Source: JAENVT01 sp039931555 (lineage in GTDB: Bacteria > Actinomycetota > Acidimicrobiia > Acidimicrobiales > Ilumatobacteraceae). Taken from it: DNA of 64,000 nt. The translations under genes were made by a program, and so were the position numbers. Numbering within the stretch: the stretch's first letter is position 1; each line of letters opens with the position of its first letter. Below are positions 11,596-23,700 of this stretch, piece after piece. The stretch is from assembly GCA_039931555.1 (NCBI GenBank), contig JBDTRP010000167.1, positions 1-64,000 of the forward strand, in the 5' to 3' direction. A model generated the notes under the pieces. That model saw only the letters and a list, made by a program, of their open reading frames with translations, searched no databases and had not been told where the DNA came from.

Positions 11596-12966
11596 TCACA
11601 CGCTCGTCACAAGAGCCAGAACCTCGGCCACGCGTTGGTCGCAGTCGTCCCGAGTTGTTGCTTCGAGGTTGAGCCGCAGCAACGGCTCGGTGTTGGACGG
11701 ACGCAGGTTGAACCACCACGACCCGCAGTCGACGGTGAGGCCGTCGAGACGATCCTGTTGGTCGGTGCTGAACTCGGCGGCGACACGGGTCATGACCGCC
11801 GCAGGGTCGTGGACCTGGGTGTTGATCTCGCCGCTCGACGAATAGCGCTCGAACGGCTTGCGCACGACAGACAGCACCGTGTCGGCGCGGCTGATCTCGG
11901 CGAGGACGAGCACCGACGCGATGAGGCCGGAGTCTGCACCGAAGTTGTCGCGGAAGTAGTAGTGCGCCGAGTGCTCGCCGCCGAACACCGCGTCGGTCTC
12001 GGCCATGATCTCCTTGATGAACGAGTGGCCGACCTTGGTGCGCATCGGCACACCCCCGTTCTCACGGATCACCTCTGGCACGGCTTTGGAGCAGATCAGG
12101 TTGTGCAGGACCGTGGCGCCCGGATGCGTGCGCAGTATCGCCGCGGCGAGGAGTGCTGTTGTCGTCGATCCGCTGAGTCCGCGCCCGGTCTCGTCGACCA
12201 CGAACACGCGGTCGGCGTCACCGTCGAACGCCAGGCCCACGTCGAAGCCGCCGGCGACGACTCGTGCTTGCAGGTCTCGCTGGTTGGCTGGCTGCAACGG
12301 GTCGGCCGGGTGGTTGGGAAAGGTCCCGTCGAGCTCGCCGTACATGACTTCCAGCGTGATCTTGGGCAGGCGCTCGAACACAGCGGGCACCACGAGGCCG
12401 CCCATGCCGTTGGCCGTGTCGGCGACGACGCGGAGCGGATGCATCGCGGTCGTGTCGATGAACGACACCACGTGATCGGCGAACGCGCTGAGCAGGGTGC
12501 GACTGGTCGATGACCCGGGTCGCGTCGCAGATTCCGGGGTGCGGCCGGCGAGCACGTCGGCCGCCATCGACTTGATCTCCGCCAGACCCGTGTCTTGTCC
12601 AACGGCGCGGGCGCCGCCGAGGCAGAACTTCACTCCGTTGTACTGGGCGGGGTTGTGCGAGGCGGTGAACATCGCCCCGGGCGCATCGAGCGTGCCGGCC
12701 GCGAAGTAGACGAGGTCGGTCGAGGCCAGCCCAAGGTCGATCACATCGACGCCTTGCTCGAGCACACCCCGCACGAAGGCGTCGACGAGCTCGGGGCCCG
12801 ATGGGCGCATATCGCGACCGACCAGCACTCGAGGAGCCTTGGCGAATCGGGCAAAACCGACACCGAGTGCGTAGGCGACATCGGTGTTGAGCTGGTCGGG
12901 GACGGTGCCACGCACATCGTACGCTTTGACGATGGCGTCGAGCACCAGGGGGTCGGTCGAGGACAT
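11596..12966 (-). CDS. manB: Phosphomannomutase/phosphoglucomutase
   Basis: A 456-residue alpha-D-phosphohexomutase that interconverts mannose-6-phosphate and mannose-1-phosphate (possibly glucose phosphates as well). It feeds GDP-mannose for envelope glycans. The active-site serine loop T-A-S-H-N-P is near residue 101. The metal-binding loop D-G-D-A-D-R is in A-F-D-G-D-A-D-R-V-F near 248. The sugar-specificity segment G-G-E-H-S-A-H-Y is near 330, and the C-terminal phosphate loop R-P-S-N-T-E-P is close to the end. GDP-mannose users are in the same window (gmd at 26-27 kb, nucleotidyltransferase at 30-31 kb), which favours mannose. The gene starts five bases after the preceding stop and also has a candidate -10 of its own. 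Confidence 0.93.
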   Translation of the reverse strand: MSSTDPLVLDAIVKAYDVRGTVPDQLNTDVAYALGVGFARFAKAPRVLVGRDMRPSGPELVDAFVRGVLEQGVDVIDLGLASTDLVYFAAGTLDAPGAMFTASHNPAQYNGVKFCLGGARAVGQDTGLAEIKSMAADVLAGRTPESATRPGSSTSRTLLSAFADHVVSFIDTTAMHPLRVVADTANGMGGLVVPAVFERLPKITLEVMYGELDGTFPNHPADPLQPANQRDLQARVVAGGFDVGLAFDGDADRVFVVDETGRGLSGSTTTALLAAAILRTHPGATVLHNLICSKAVPEVIRENGGVPMRTKVGHSFIKEIMAETDAVFGGEHSAHYYFRDNFGADSGLIASVLVLAEISRADTVLSVVRKPFERYSSSGEINTQVHDPAAVMTRVAAEFSTDQQDRLDGLTVDCGSWWFNLRPSNTEPLLRLNLEATTRDDCDQRVAEVLALVTSV

Positions 12967-12971
12967 GGGGC

Positions 12972-15677
12972 CTAGACGTTAGCGTCGGGCGGACGCGTGT
13001 CGGCCGGGGGCTGGGTCGGCGACGCCCAGACCAGGGCTTCTCCATCGAGATCGGATTCGAGCGGATCGTCCGGGTCGCCACGCCACAACTGCGATGGCGT
13101 CGGGTCGATCAACATCGTGTCGTCGGGGGCCTCCCACTCGTCCCATTGGAACTCGTCGGGATCCGATTCGCTCCCGAACGGGTGCGTGTTGGCATGGCGA
13201 ACGTCGCCGCGAATTCTCATGAAGATCAGCAGACCGATACCGAAGAAGGTCAGCAGATACGCGAGGTAGTCGAGGTTCGACCGCTCGTACGTGAGGTGCA
13301 CGTTGGTCGACGTGGGCACCACGACCATCAGGTTGGGGGCAATGCGGTACGGACCCGCCGCGCCGCTGGCATGCCAGTTCGGGAAGTAGCTGATCCTGAC
13401 CAGCACCGGCACACCGACCTGGTCGACGGTGAAACGGAGGTCCTGATCGCCGAGCTGCACGTTGCTGACCTTCACCACAGGAAGCTGCTTCTCGACGATC
13501 GGCTCGGCCGGTTGGACGATGTCGATCTTGCGACCCGACGCACCCGGCGCCAGCCCGTCGCTGCGCGTCGCGTCAACCTGCACGTCGATGCGTTGCCACT
13601 CCGCTGGGCCGTTGTCGGCAGGGATGGCCGCCCACTCGTCGCGATGTTGGAACCAGCTCATCCCCATCTCGAGATTGCGCTCGCGCTGGTCGCCGTCGCG
13701 ATGGTTGACGACGACGGGTTGCACGGTCAGGGGCACAACGAGATCGCTGTCGACGACCTGGTAGATGTTCCACGGCCCGACCGAGGCCAGCTCGGTCAGC
13801 TCGGGTCGCTTCTCGGCCTGCGACTTGGCCTTCTCGGTGAAGACCATCAGGTACTTGACGCCCAGCGTCTGCAGGTACGGCACACCTTTGGAGTCGTCGT
13901 TGTTGTCGTAGCGCAACTCGCGCACCGGGTTCGAGCTGTTGCTGCTGATCGCCGCTGCCGTCACGAAGTGGTACGGCGTCGTGCCGCTGGCCTCGAAGAA
14001 CAGTCCCTCCATGCTGGCGATGCACCCATCGGTCCAGTGCGGGAGCAGCATCAGGGCCATCGTGGTGCCGTACTGGCCGTTGTCGCCGTTGTTCTCCCAC
14101 ATCGCTCGCCCGCAGCCGTGTTGGCTGTCGGTGCCGAGTGCCTTCATCTGATCGATCAGCGCCTTGTACTCGCCGTACGCGTCACGGCCTTCATACCCCA
14201 TGAAGTTGTACCGCGTCCAGCCATCGCTCTGCGCGTCCTTGGCCGTCGGTGAAAGCGTGATCGGATTCCAATCGCCGATGCCCCACGCATACACCGACTT
14301 GCCGTGCTGGGTGATCGTGCGACCACCTGGCACCTGCTGGAACAAGAACAGTTCCATGACCAACACGACCACGCTGACGACGCCGGCGGTCGCCAGACCG
14401 ACCTTCCACATGCTGGCGCGTGTGCGCCGCGCCCGGCTGCCGCGCACGATGACCTCGACCAGCTCCACGATGCCGACCATCATCAGCATCAACCGCAGCA
14501 GGTAGAGGAACGGCAGCAAGCGAGGGTTCCACAACAACCCGATGACGGGCAGCGAGTTCTTGGCCAGGAACACGAACGCGGTCAGGGCCAGGCAGCAGAT
14601 CCCCAACCACGCTCCCGCCAGGTGACGCCGGACCACCGACGCGATGAAACCGAAGATCGCCAAGCCGGTGACGACGATGTCGAGAAAGGTCGTCCACGGG
14701 AAGAACATGTCCCAGTAGGAATCGGAGACCCCGTCTGGCCGGCCGTGGTACTTCATGTCGGTCATGTACGCGTGGTTGGCAAGGAAGGGCACCACCCAGA
14801 ACGCGCTGAGCAGCACCGCCCCGGTGAGCACCGTGAACCCGTAGATGAACCTGGTGCGGTCCATCCAGACCGCCCACAGCAGCACGGCGCCGAGCACCAC
14901 GAAGATCAGCACGATGCCGTGGCACAACATGGCAAGGGCGATCAAGATGGCAGCCCAGCTCCGGAACCTGCCGGTCTCCATTCCCCGTGCGAACACACCG
15001 AGGCCGAGGATGGCGAACGAGAGCGCGATCGAGAACGAGAACTCGCCGGCCATCGTGCTCTTGATGTTGCCGCCGTAGATCGAGAAGCTCTCGTCGAACA
15101 AGAAGATGGTCGCCGCCAGCGCCATCAGTTCGGGCATGGGGTACCGGAAGCGGGCGAGACGACCGAACGCCCAGCAGCACACCGGCAACGTGACCAGGCC
15201 GAGGATGGCCACCAGCTTGAACGCGATCCCGTACGGGAACACCACGTTCAGCGCCACGATCATCAACGCGGGCACGACCATGTAGAAGCGGTACAAGGGG
15301 AAGCCGTCGTACCAGTAGTTGCTCCACCCACTGAGCTGCCAATGCGGCAGCAGGTGATCACGGAGATAGGCCGGTGCCATGACGTGCGCGCCCATGTCTC
15401 CACCGGTCGGTGTGTTGTTCTCGAACACCAAGTTGAGGTGCACGACCTTCAACACCGAAAAGGTCGAGCCCCCCACGACGAGCAGTGCCGTGAGGTACCG
15501 GGCAATCCGCTCGTTGGTCCACGGCGCGTCGAGCCAGTACCGCGGTCGGCGCACGATGCGCGACACGATCCGGTCGAGCAACGGGCGCTTGGGCAGCGCG
15601 AGTGGCGTCGGCGTCGGCGGCAGGGTCTCTTCGGCGACGATCGGGTCATCGATCAGCTCGGTCATGTCGGCCGCCAT
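12972..15677 (-). CDS. Large polytopic membrane protein, GT-C-like (901 aa)
   Basis: A polytopic membrane protein with about twelve hydrophobic helices between residues 55 and 470, then a soluble, probably extracytoplasmic domain of some 330 residues, one more helix (about 800-820) and an acidic, proline-rich cytoplasmic tail. After the first helix comes T-G-G-D-M-G-A-H-V followed by W-S-N-Y-W-Y-D-G-F-P-L-Y, a pattern seen in membrane proteins related to GT-C glycosyltransferases with an acidic residue in the first loop. I infer transfer of a lipid-linked sugar outside the membrane, but the substrate is unknown. GGAG eight bases before the ATG at 15677 supports this start; one 15 codons upstream would overlap the CPBP gene. 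It sits directly before manB in a probable operon. Confidence 0.75.
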   Translation of the reverse strand: MAADMTELIDDPIVAEETLPPTPTPLALPKRPLLDRIVSRIVRRPRYWLDAPWTNERIARYLTALLVVGGSTFSVLKVVHLNLVFENNTPTGGDMGAHVMAPAYLRDHLLPHWQLSGWSNYWYDGFPLYRFYMVVPALMIVALNVVFPYGIAFKLVAILGLVTLPVCCWAFGRLARFRYPMPELMALAATIFLFDESFSIYGGNIKSTMAGEFSFSIALSFAILGLGVFARGMETGRFRSWAAILIALAMLCHGIVLIFVVLGAVLLWAVWMDRTRFIYGFTVLTGAVLLSAFWVVPFLANHAYMTDMKYHGRPDGVSDSYWDMFFPWTTFLDIVVTGLAIFGFIASVVRRHLAGAWLGICCLALTAFVFLAKNSLPVIGLLWNPRLLPFLYLLRLMLMMVGIVELVEVIVRGSRARRTRASMWKVGLATAGVVSVVVLVMELFLFQQVPGGRTITQHGKSVYAWGIGDWNPITLSPTAKDAQSDGWTRYNFMGYEGRDAYGEYKALIDQMKALGTDSQHGCGRAMWENNGDNGQYGTTMALMLLPHWTDGCIASMEGLFFEASGTTPYHFVTAAAISSNSSNPVRELRYDNNDDSKGVPYLQTLGVKYLMVFTEKAKSQAEKRPELTELASVGPWNIYQVVDSDLVVPLTVQPVVVNHRDGDQRERNLEMGMSWFQHRDEWAAIPADNGPAEWQRIDVQVDATRSDGLAPGASGRKIDIVQPAEPIVEKQLPVVKVSNVQLGDQDLRFTVDQVGVPVLVRISYFPNWHASGAAGPYRIAPNLMVVVPTSTNVHLTYERSNLDYLAYLLTFFGIGLLIFMRIRGDVRHANTHPFGSESDPDEFQWDEWEAPDDTMLIDPTPSQLWRGDPDDPLESDLDGEALVWASPTQPPADTRPPDANV
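12976..12981 (-). promoter_or_regulatory. Putative -10 element TAACGT of manB
   Basis: TAACGT on the minus strand is followed by nine bases and the manB ATG. It lies within the last codons of the preceding membrane-protein gene, so it would be an internal promoter. Confidence 0.28.
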
Positions 15678-15706
15678 TGTTTCACTCCGCAACCGATCAT
15701 GCAGTG

Positions 15707-16465
15707 TCACCCCGCGGTCCATGACCAGGCCACCAGCAGCAGCCCGGTGGCGTTGAAGGCCACGTGTGCAGCAATGCCCATGCCGAGCCGACCGGTGCGC
15801 AGCGTGCACGTCCCGAGAATGAGGCCGAACACGAACAGGCCGGGGAGCTCGACCCACCGGAAGTGGATGAGGGCGAAGAACGCAGCAACGACCACCACGG
15901 CCACGGCATCGTTGAGGCGACGCACTGCCGCTCCCTGCAGCAGCCCTCGGTACATCAACTCCTCGACGAACGGTGCGCCGATCACGACCACGACGACGAG
16001 GCCGACGAGCCAGCCGCCGTGGGCCCGGTCGTACAGGTCGCGAGCATTGCGTTCCACCCGCGAGCGGCTGAACGTCTGCGGCCAGCCGCGCTCGAGCGGC
16101 CAGTACACCAACCGCAGCACAACGAGTTGCGACAACACCCCGATCGGAACGCCGATGAGGTCGACGACCGTGAACCGCAACCCGTACTGGTCGGCGAACT
16201 GACCGCGGCCGCGTCGGACTCGACCGGAGCGGTTGCTGAGCAACCACAGTCCCGCCAGCATCGGCGCCCACAGCCCGGCCGCCAGCACCATGGTGACCCA
16301 CACCGGCGCGTCGGTCGCCGACTGGTAGCCCGTCGCCGAGACGACGGTTGCGCCGACCACGTTCCCGACGATCCACGTGATGAGCCAGACAGCAGCGGCC
16401 TGGCCGAGATCGATGCCCGTCTGGTCGGGATCCACTCGCGTCGGGGAGACCTGGGCGCCGGGCAT
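15707..16465 (-). CDS. CPBP family intramembrane metalloprotease
   Basis: A 252-residue membrane protein with about seven helices and the three motifs of the CPBP (CAAX protease and bacteriocin-processing) family. These are E-E-L-M-Y-R-G-L near residue 163, H-F-R-W near 204 and H-V-A-F-N near 236. The two glutamates and histidines coordinate the catalytic metal in family members of known structure. Roles range from prenyl-protein processing to bacteriocin immunity; here nothing fixes the substrate. The start at 16465 (M-P-G-A-Q-V-S) is chosen because TAATCT lies eight bases upstream; a longer frame runs back through the DUF3499 gene but lacks support. It ends 29 bases before the 901-residue membrane protein. 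Confidence 0.88.
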   Translation of the reverse strand: MPGAQVSPTRVDPDQTGIDLGQAAAVWLITWIVGNVVGATVVSATGYQSATDAPVWVTMVLAAGLWAPMLAGLWLLSNRSGRVRRGRGQFADQYGLRFTVVDLIGVPIGVLSQLVVLRLVYWPLERGWPQTFSRSRVERNARDLYDRAHGGWLVGLVVVVVIGAPFVEELMYRGLLQGAAVRRLNDAVAVVVVAAFFALIHFRWVELPGLFVFGLILGTCTLRTGRLGMGIAAHVAFNATGLLLVAWSWTAG

Positions 16466-16473
16466 GAGCCGAC

Positions 16474-16479
16474 AGATTA
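16474..16479 (-). promoter_or_regulatory. Putative -10 element TAATCT of the CPBP gene
   Basis: TAATCT on the minus strand is followed by eight bases and the ATG at 16465, in the 37-base gap after the DUF3499 gene. Confidence 0.35.
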
Positions 16480-16502
16480 TCGGCGCACCAGACGCGACGG
16501 GT

Positions 16503-16739
16503 TCAGCCGGCGAGTCGAGACGTCGCCGAAAAAACCAAGACCCGCCTGCTGCGTCGGTCTTCCAGCCTCCAACCGTTCGGCACTGACAGTCGTGCTGTGT
16601 GGCGCTCGCACAGGTCGTAGTCGTGGGGCTCGCGACTAGGTGTGAGATCGTCGAGCCAGACGATCGCCCGGCCGTATTGGTACGAGAGGGTCGACGACGC
16701 GGCCTGCGCACACCCCGATCGCGAACATTGCCGATTCAT
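16503..16739 (-). CDS. DUF3499 family zinc-ribbon-like protein
   Basis: A 78-residue protein with the DUF3499 pattern: M-N-R-Q-C-S-R-S-G-C at the start and Y-D-L-C-E-R-H near residue 42. This gives a C-x4-C plus C-x-x-H set able to bind one zinc. The family is restricted to actinobacteria and, as I recall, lies next to the phosphomannomutase and WhiB2 genes in mycobacteria and streptomycetes. The same neighbourhood is seen here, although no whiB is present. Function unknown. The ATG at 16739 is preceded by TAATTT at six bases, so the message is probably leaderless. It is divergent from ftsH, with an 87-base gap that must hold both promoters. Confidence 0.87.
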   Translation of the reverse strand: MNRQCSRSGCAQAASSTLSYQYGRAIVWLDDLTPSREPHDYDLCERHTARLSVPNGWRLEDRRSRRVLVFSATSRLAG

Positions 16740-16745
16740 ACGGTC

Positions 16746-16751
16746 AAATTA
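16746..16751 (-). promoter_or_regulatory. Putative -10 element TAATTT of the DUF3499 gene
   Basis: TAATTT on the minus strand is followed by six bases and the ATG at 16739, a good leaderless arrangement. Confidence 0.5.
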
Positions 16752-16814
16752 CGCGCCGCCTCCAGCCGTGTGGTGGATGCGTTCCCCCGCAGAACCAATT
16801 GCCCCGAAGACCCG

Positions 16815-16820
16815 TAGCAT
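16815..16820 (+). promoter_or_regulatory. Putative -10 element TAGCAT of ftsH
   Basis: TAGCAT is followed by six bases and the ftsH ATG at 16827. No -35 or ribosome-binding site is visible, consistent with a leaderless message. Confidence 0.45.
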
Positions 16821-16826
16821 ATCGAC

Positions 16827-18814
<1,988 letters not shown>

Positions 18815-18818
<4 letters not shown>

Positions 18819-19273
18819 AGGTCCGGCTGCCGACCGAGTTCCGGCTCCGGGCTCGAACCCGGGTGTCGCGCTTCGGCGACGGCGGCCCACAGATCGGTCG
18901 CAGTGATTGGGCCGACGAAGTTGGCCCGCACCACGCCCGACTGATCGGCGACGACGACGATCGGTACTGCTTCGACGTGGTACTTGCGGTGCAGCGCAGC
19001 CGACGTGGAGTATTCGACTTCGGCAACATCGACCTCCGCGCTCGCCAGCACCTTGGCCTTGCGCACGACATCGGAACACGCGCCACAGGTCGCCGACGAG
19101 AACACGGCAACGAGCCACGGAGCGTGTGCATCGGCGAAGTCGGCCCGGTCGATCTGGGCGGGCGCCGAGAACACCGGCTGGGTCGGGGCGTCGACAACCG
19201 TTCTGCGGCGCAGCACCGCGCCAACGGCCAGTGCGACGATGAGCACTCCCGCGGCGATCACGACCTGCGTCAT
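18815..19273 (-). CDS. Membrane-anchored thioredoxin-like protein
   Basis: A 152-residue protein with an N-terminal hydrophobic segment (about residues 3-22) that is followed by R-R-R, so it is probably a membrane anchor rather than a cleaved signal. The remainder is a thioredoxin fold with active site S-S-A-T-C-G-A-C near residue 68 and the cis-proline in E-A-V-P-I-V near 105. Redox potential and partners cannot be read from the sequence; C-G-A-C is not a common thioredoxin dipeptide. It lies four bases downstream of the DUF5719 gene and probably belongs to the GT2-DUF5719 transcript. Its stop overlaps that of ftsH on the opposite strand by four bases. Confidence 0.85.
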
Positions 19274-19277
19274 GCCG

Positions 19278-20717
19278 TCAGCCTGGCAGAGCGAACGAGC
19301 CGGACCGACCTCGCAGGCCGGGATCGCGTGGCAGCAACCGCTCGACGAAGATCCGCTGCGTCGACTCGACGACCAGCGGATGACCGAGCGCGGTGGCATC
19401 GGACACCCCGATCGTGATCACGCCGCCCGCCGGAAGCTCGATCGCCTCCATGCCCGGGACCGGTACCTCACCACCGGCGCCCAGCGTCTTGACGGTGACG
19501 CTGCCGGGTGAACCCGTTGCGTTGAGCACGACCAACACGTCGGGAACGGCCAACGAGGTGCCGATGGCCATGCTCCAACGTGTCGAGGCGAACGAGGGTG
19601 GAGATCCCATGACGACCGTCGTCGCCACGGTGTCGCCGGTCTGGCGCGTGATCGCCCGCTCGACCAGGATCGATCCGGTCGTCTCGGTGGAGAACACTGC
19701 GCCGTGCCTGCCGCTAGGAACACCGACATCGTCGGCGATCAATGACACGACGTTGCCCGCCGGCACCGTCAGCGGTTCGGGGTTGACGAACCCCGAGGCC
19801 GGGTCGAGGCCGAGGAACGCAACGTTGACGACCGCCTCGGTGTTGGAGCCGTTGTAGATGCTGTACCGCTCGATGACGTTCGGAGCCACCTCGCCGTCGG
19901 CGAAGTAGAACTGGTCGCCGAGCGACGGAGCGCCAAGGGTCATGGTGAAGCCGGCCCGGCCGACCGATGCCAGGTATTCCTGAGCTCGCCCGACCACGAC
20001 CCGGCCCCGAGTACTGGTCACGGTGATTGCCAGCACCAACTCGCGCTTGGCCAGGAGGTCCTGGCTGATGACGAGCACCGAGTCGGCACGCACTTGCAAG
20101 CTCTGGAGGATGGCCGGCTGGCGGCTCTCGGTGCTCGTGGCTTCTCTGATGCTGACGATCGCGTCGGAGGGGAACGGGTTGGTGATGACCAACTGCTCCT
20201 TACTGCCCTCGACGGTGTAACCGTCGGCGAAGTACCACGTCGACGACGTCGAGTTGGAGCACGGCGAGACGGCACTGCCCGATGCACTGTCGGCGCGTTG
20301 CTCGACGTATCCCCCACCTCCGTAGATCTCGACCATTGCCGAGGCGAACGAGCCCTGCGTCTGCAACTGACCGAGGTCGAACTCCTTGGTGGAACGTGCC
20401 GGCACCTCGAACGGCACCTCGGCTGCGGCAACCCCCAAGGCGTCGGTGAAAGCAGTCAGCTTGCCGGTCAGGGCGACTTCTGACGGGTTGGCGACGATGG
20501 CGATGCCGCCCAACTGCGGCCCGCCGATGGGGACACCGGCACAGAACCACGCTGAGGTGACGAAGTCGCCCTTCGGGACGAACGGCATGGTCGCACTGCC
20601 CAGTCGCGAGAACTGGGCGGGCGCGCTGTGGATCGGCCGCGAACGTTGTAGCGCGATCACGCCGACGATCGTGGCCAGCACCATCACGCCGGCGACGAAC
20701 CGGCGGGCTGCCATCAT
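19278..20717 (-). CDS. DUF5719-like exported protein
   Basis: A 479-residue protein with an N-terminal hydrophobic segment (about residues 8-25) and a long beta-rich remainder. It repeats blocks of the type W-Y-F-A-D-G-Y, F-Y-F-A-D-G-E and L-V-I-T-N-P, each marking a beta-sandwich-like unit. This matches my recollection of the actinobacterial DUF5719 family, which typically follows a GT2-type glycosyltransferase, as it does here. Function unknown; the location implies a partner in envelope glycan assembly on the outer face of the membrane. The start overlaps the stop of the GT2 gene by four bases (ATGA), so the two are translationally coupled. A cysteine pair (F-C-A-G at residue 58 and S-P-C-S near 152) may form a disulphide. 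Confidence 0.72.
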   Translation of the reverse strand: MMAARRFVAGVMVLATIVGVIALQRSRPIHSAPAQFSRLGSATMPFVPKGDFVTSAWFCAGVPIGGPQLGGIAIVANPSEVALTGKLTAFTDALGVAAAEVPFEVPARSTKEFDLGQLQTQGSFASAMVEIYGGGGYVEQRADSASGSAVSPCSNSTSSTWYFADGYTVEGSKEQLVITNPFPSDAIVSIREATSTESRQPAILQSLQVRADSVLVISQDLLAKRELVLAITVTSTRGRVVVGRAQEYLASVGRAGFTMTLGAPSLGDQFYFADGEVAPNVIERYSIYNGSNTEAVVNVAFLGLDPASGFVNPEPLTVPAGNVVSLIADDVGVPSGRHGAVFSTETTGSILVERAITRQTGDTVATTVVMGSPPSFASTRWSMAIGTSLAVPDVLVVLNATGSPGSVTVKTLGAGGEVPVPGMEAIELPAGGVITIGVSDATALGHPLVVESTQRIFVERLLPRDPGLRGRSGSFALPG

Positions 20718-23700
20718 TCGACACCCGCCTCATGCGGCTCGGTGTCGGGTTGCTCGCCGGCGGTCTCCCACGAGATCGGCTCATCACCCATGGAGAGCAG
20801 GACAGGCGAGTCCTCGACCATGTCGAGCGGCGCCATGATCGGTGCGTCGATCGACAGCAGCGGTTCGTCGGGGAGCGCGTCGACGCGTCGACGCCTCCAG
20901 CGAACGAGCGATGCCGTGTCGAAGCGGCTGACACCCAACGCCAGCAGCAACCACAGCAGCAACTGACCGACGAGGGCGAAGGCCCGCGAGGCGTCGGTGT
21001 GATAGCGCAAGACGGCCGGACCCGCGGCCGTGATGTCGTAGCCCGTCGTGACTCCGAACGCCGGACGCGGCGCGATGGACTGACTACCGACGCCCAACGA
21101 CCAGCGCTGGTCGACACCGGTCGCCACCGTGACAGCGCCCGGTTGCGCGGTGAACTGCAGATCGGCGTTGTCGGCCGCGCCGACACCGACGGGCGTCGCC
21201 AGCGGCCGCAGCTCGAGACGTGCCAGCGAGTCGAGACCGGCTTGCCGGGTGGCGTCCGCGTCTGCTCCGGCGAATTGGGCACGTGTCGGGATCCATGCGG
21301 TGTTCTCGTAGACCAGGAAGTTCAGTGGGCGAGTCAAGGGCGCGGCGAAGTCGAGCTGATCATCGAGCGCGTCCACGAGGCCGTTCGGCAGCGGCAGCGG
21401 CTTGTCGACGGTGCTGGTCGCCCCGTCAGCGACCGGCACGACGATGTAGCGGATGGCATAGGGCGCCAGCAGGCGTCCGCCGCGCAGCGTCGATTCCGTC
21501 GCCAACTGCCGCACCACGGAGCCGACCTCGGCCTCGGTCTTGGACGGCCGGCCGGGCCACGCCTCGTACTGTGTCAACGGGCCGTCATCGGTGATTGCGT
21601 ACCCGATGCCCGGCTCCAAGGTCCACGCCGGTACGGGCATGACGCCCGGGTTGCCGATCCACAGGATCCGGTAGTCGCCCTCTGGAGCGTTCTCCGGGAA
21701 CTGCCCGAGCACCGACGTCAGCGTCAACGTGGGCATGTGCCAGCGCCCCGAACCGATCGCGGTGACGCCGGGCAACACGCCGACGGCGACCGCCGCAGCG
21801 CTCAACAGCCCGAGCGGCTGACGCCAGCCGAACGACCCGGCCAGCACGTCGTCCTGGAACGCGGCGGCGATACATGCAGCCGACAGGGCCAGGCCGACCG
21901 CCACCGGCGCCAGCAACACTCCAGGTTCGGCAAGACGGACCTTCAACCCGCGATCGTCGAGCACAGCGAGCCAACCGAACGCCACGACCAGTCCGGTAGA
22001 GCGGACGGCCCACGTGAATCGCCAGCTGCGAGCGACGAGCGGGGCCACCAGCACCGGGAGATACAGGGCGATCGCCAGAATGCCGAACTGTCCGTTCCCC
22101 AGCCCGAACCTCGCCAGTCGGGTGACGCCGAGCGCTCGGCTGCCGACCGACCCCGCGGGAAGCCCATCGGCGACGGGTGACGGAACGCCCGCGATGATGT
22201 CCCACCCGTGCCGACCGAACAACGACGACGCCCACGGCAGGTTGGCGACCAACGCAACCACCGCTGCGGCGACGGCGACCGAGACCATGATCAGGGCTGT
22301 CCTCCACGAGCCGCCTGCCACCAGAGAGCTGAGCGCCAGCACGACCCCGAGCGCCACGACGACGAGTCCGAACGACGGCACGAAGGCAAACACGACGGCC
22401 GTCAACAGTGCCAGCTGGCAGAGCATCCGCAAACGAGCGCGAGCCGGCACCTGGACCATCCCATCGGCTCGGTTCAGGTCGGTTCGCCCGACGTCGGCCC
22501 GACTGTTGTCGAACGACTCGATGCCGGCGCTGCGACGCAAGAGGTGCACGACCCAGGGAACGGTCGCGTAGCACGCGAGGGCGCCCCACCGGCCGCTCGA
22601 CAGCAGCTGCGACGGCAGCGGCACCGCGGCGTAGACGATCAGGGCAGCGATGCGCGCCCGGGCGGTGGGGAACAGGCCGGCCAGGCGCCAGATCCCGAGG
22701 TAGCCGACCAAGAGCAGGCCGAGCACGCCGACCGTCCGCAGTAGGCCCATGTGGAACAGCGTGGCCGTGCTGGCCAACGAGGTCAGCGCGACCCCAGTGG
22801 GAACCGGCGTCGTCGAGCCCAGGCCGTGCCCCCACCAGCCAGAGCGGTAGTCGGCCAACATCGCCCTCGGGCTGACCGGCAGGTGCAGGAACTCACCGAA
22901 CCCGGGGATGCCACTGATGACGTGACGGCTGCCGAAAAGCACCGCGACCAGCACGCCGATCCAGGCGAACATCGGAGCGGACCCTGCGGTCTGGCGCCAT
23001 CGCCGTTCAATCGAGTTCTCACCTCGTGCCGGACGCAGGTCGCGGCTGCGCAGGTAGGCCGACACGCGGGCCGAGCCACGCAACTGCAGTCCGGCGATCT
23101 CGCCGTCCGGCACGCGCCGCAGGGCCCGCACCTCGCGGCGCCGAACGAAGATGCCCGGCGTGCGCGGCACCAGACCGACCATGGCCCGCATCGAGGCCCA
23201 GGCATCGCGCGGCTTGCCCGACAGCAGGCCGACCACCATCTCCGACAACGTCACCAGGATCAGTTGGATCGACAACAACGGAAGCCGGCGAGCTCCGGTG
23301 AGCGTGGCAATCGAGCGCATCCGGTGCCGCGCTTGCAGCAGCGCGGGTCGCAGGTCGGGCCGGCGCGTGTCGAGTGCCTCACGATGCCGGGCACGAGCCG
23401 CCGGGACCACGACCACTCTCGCACCACCGAGATGTGCTCGCCAGCACAGGTCGACGTCGTCTCCGTAGAAGTCCATCGCCGTGTCGAACCCGGCGATCGC
23501 CCGGAACAGGTCGGCGCGGACCATCATGCAGGCCGACGGCAGGGCGAACACGTCGCGCACCGCGTCGTGCTGCTCCTGATCGACTTCGCCTTCCTCCACG
23601 AACGAGTCGATCTCGCCGAAGCGGTCGACACCGAGCCCCACATGTTGCAAGACGCCGGGGTCCTCCCACGAGACCAGCTTCGGGCCCACGATGCCTGCGT

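Noticed and set aside
15678..15722. Longer start for the 901-residue membrane protein
   Set aside because: It would overlap the CPBP gene by 16 bases, while the ATG at 15677 has GGAG at good spacing.
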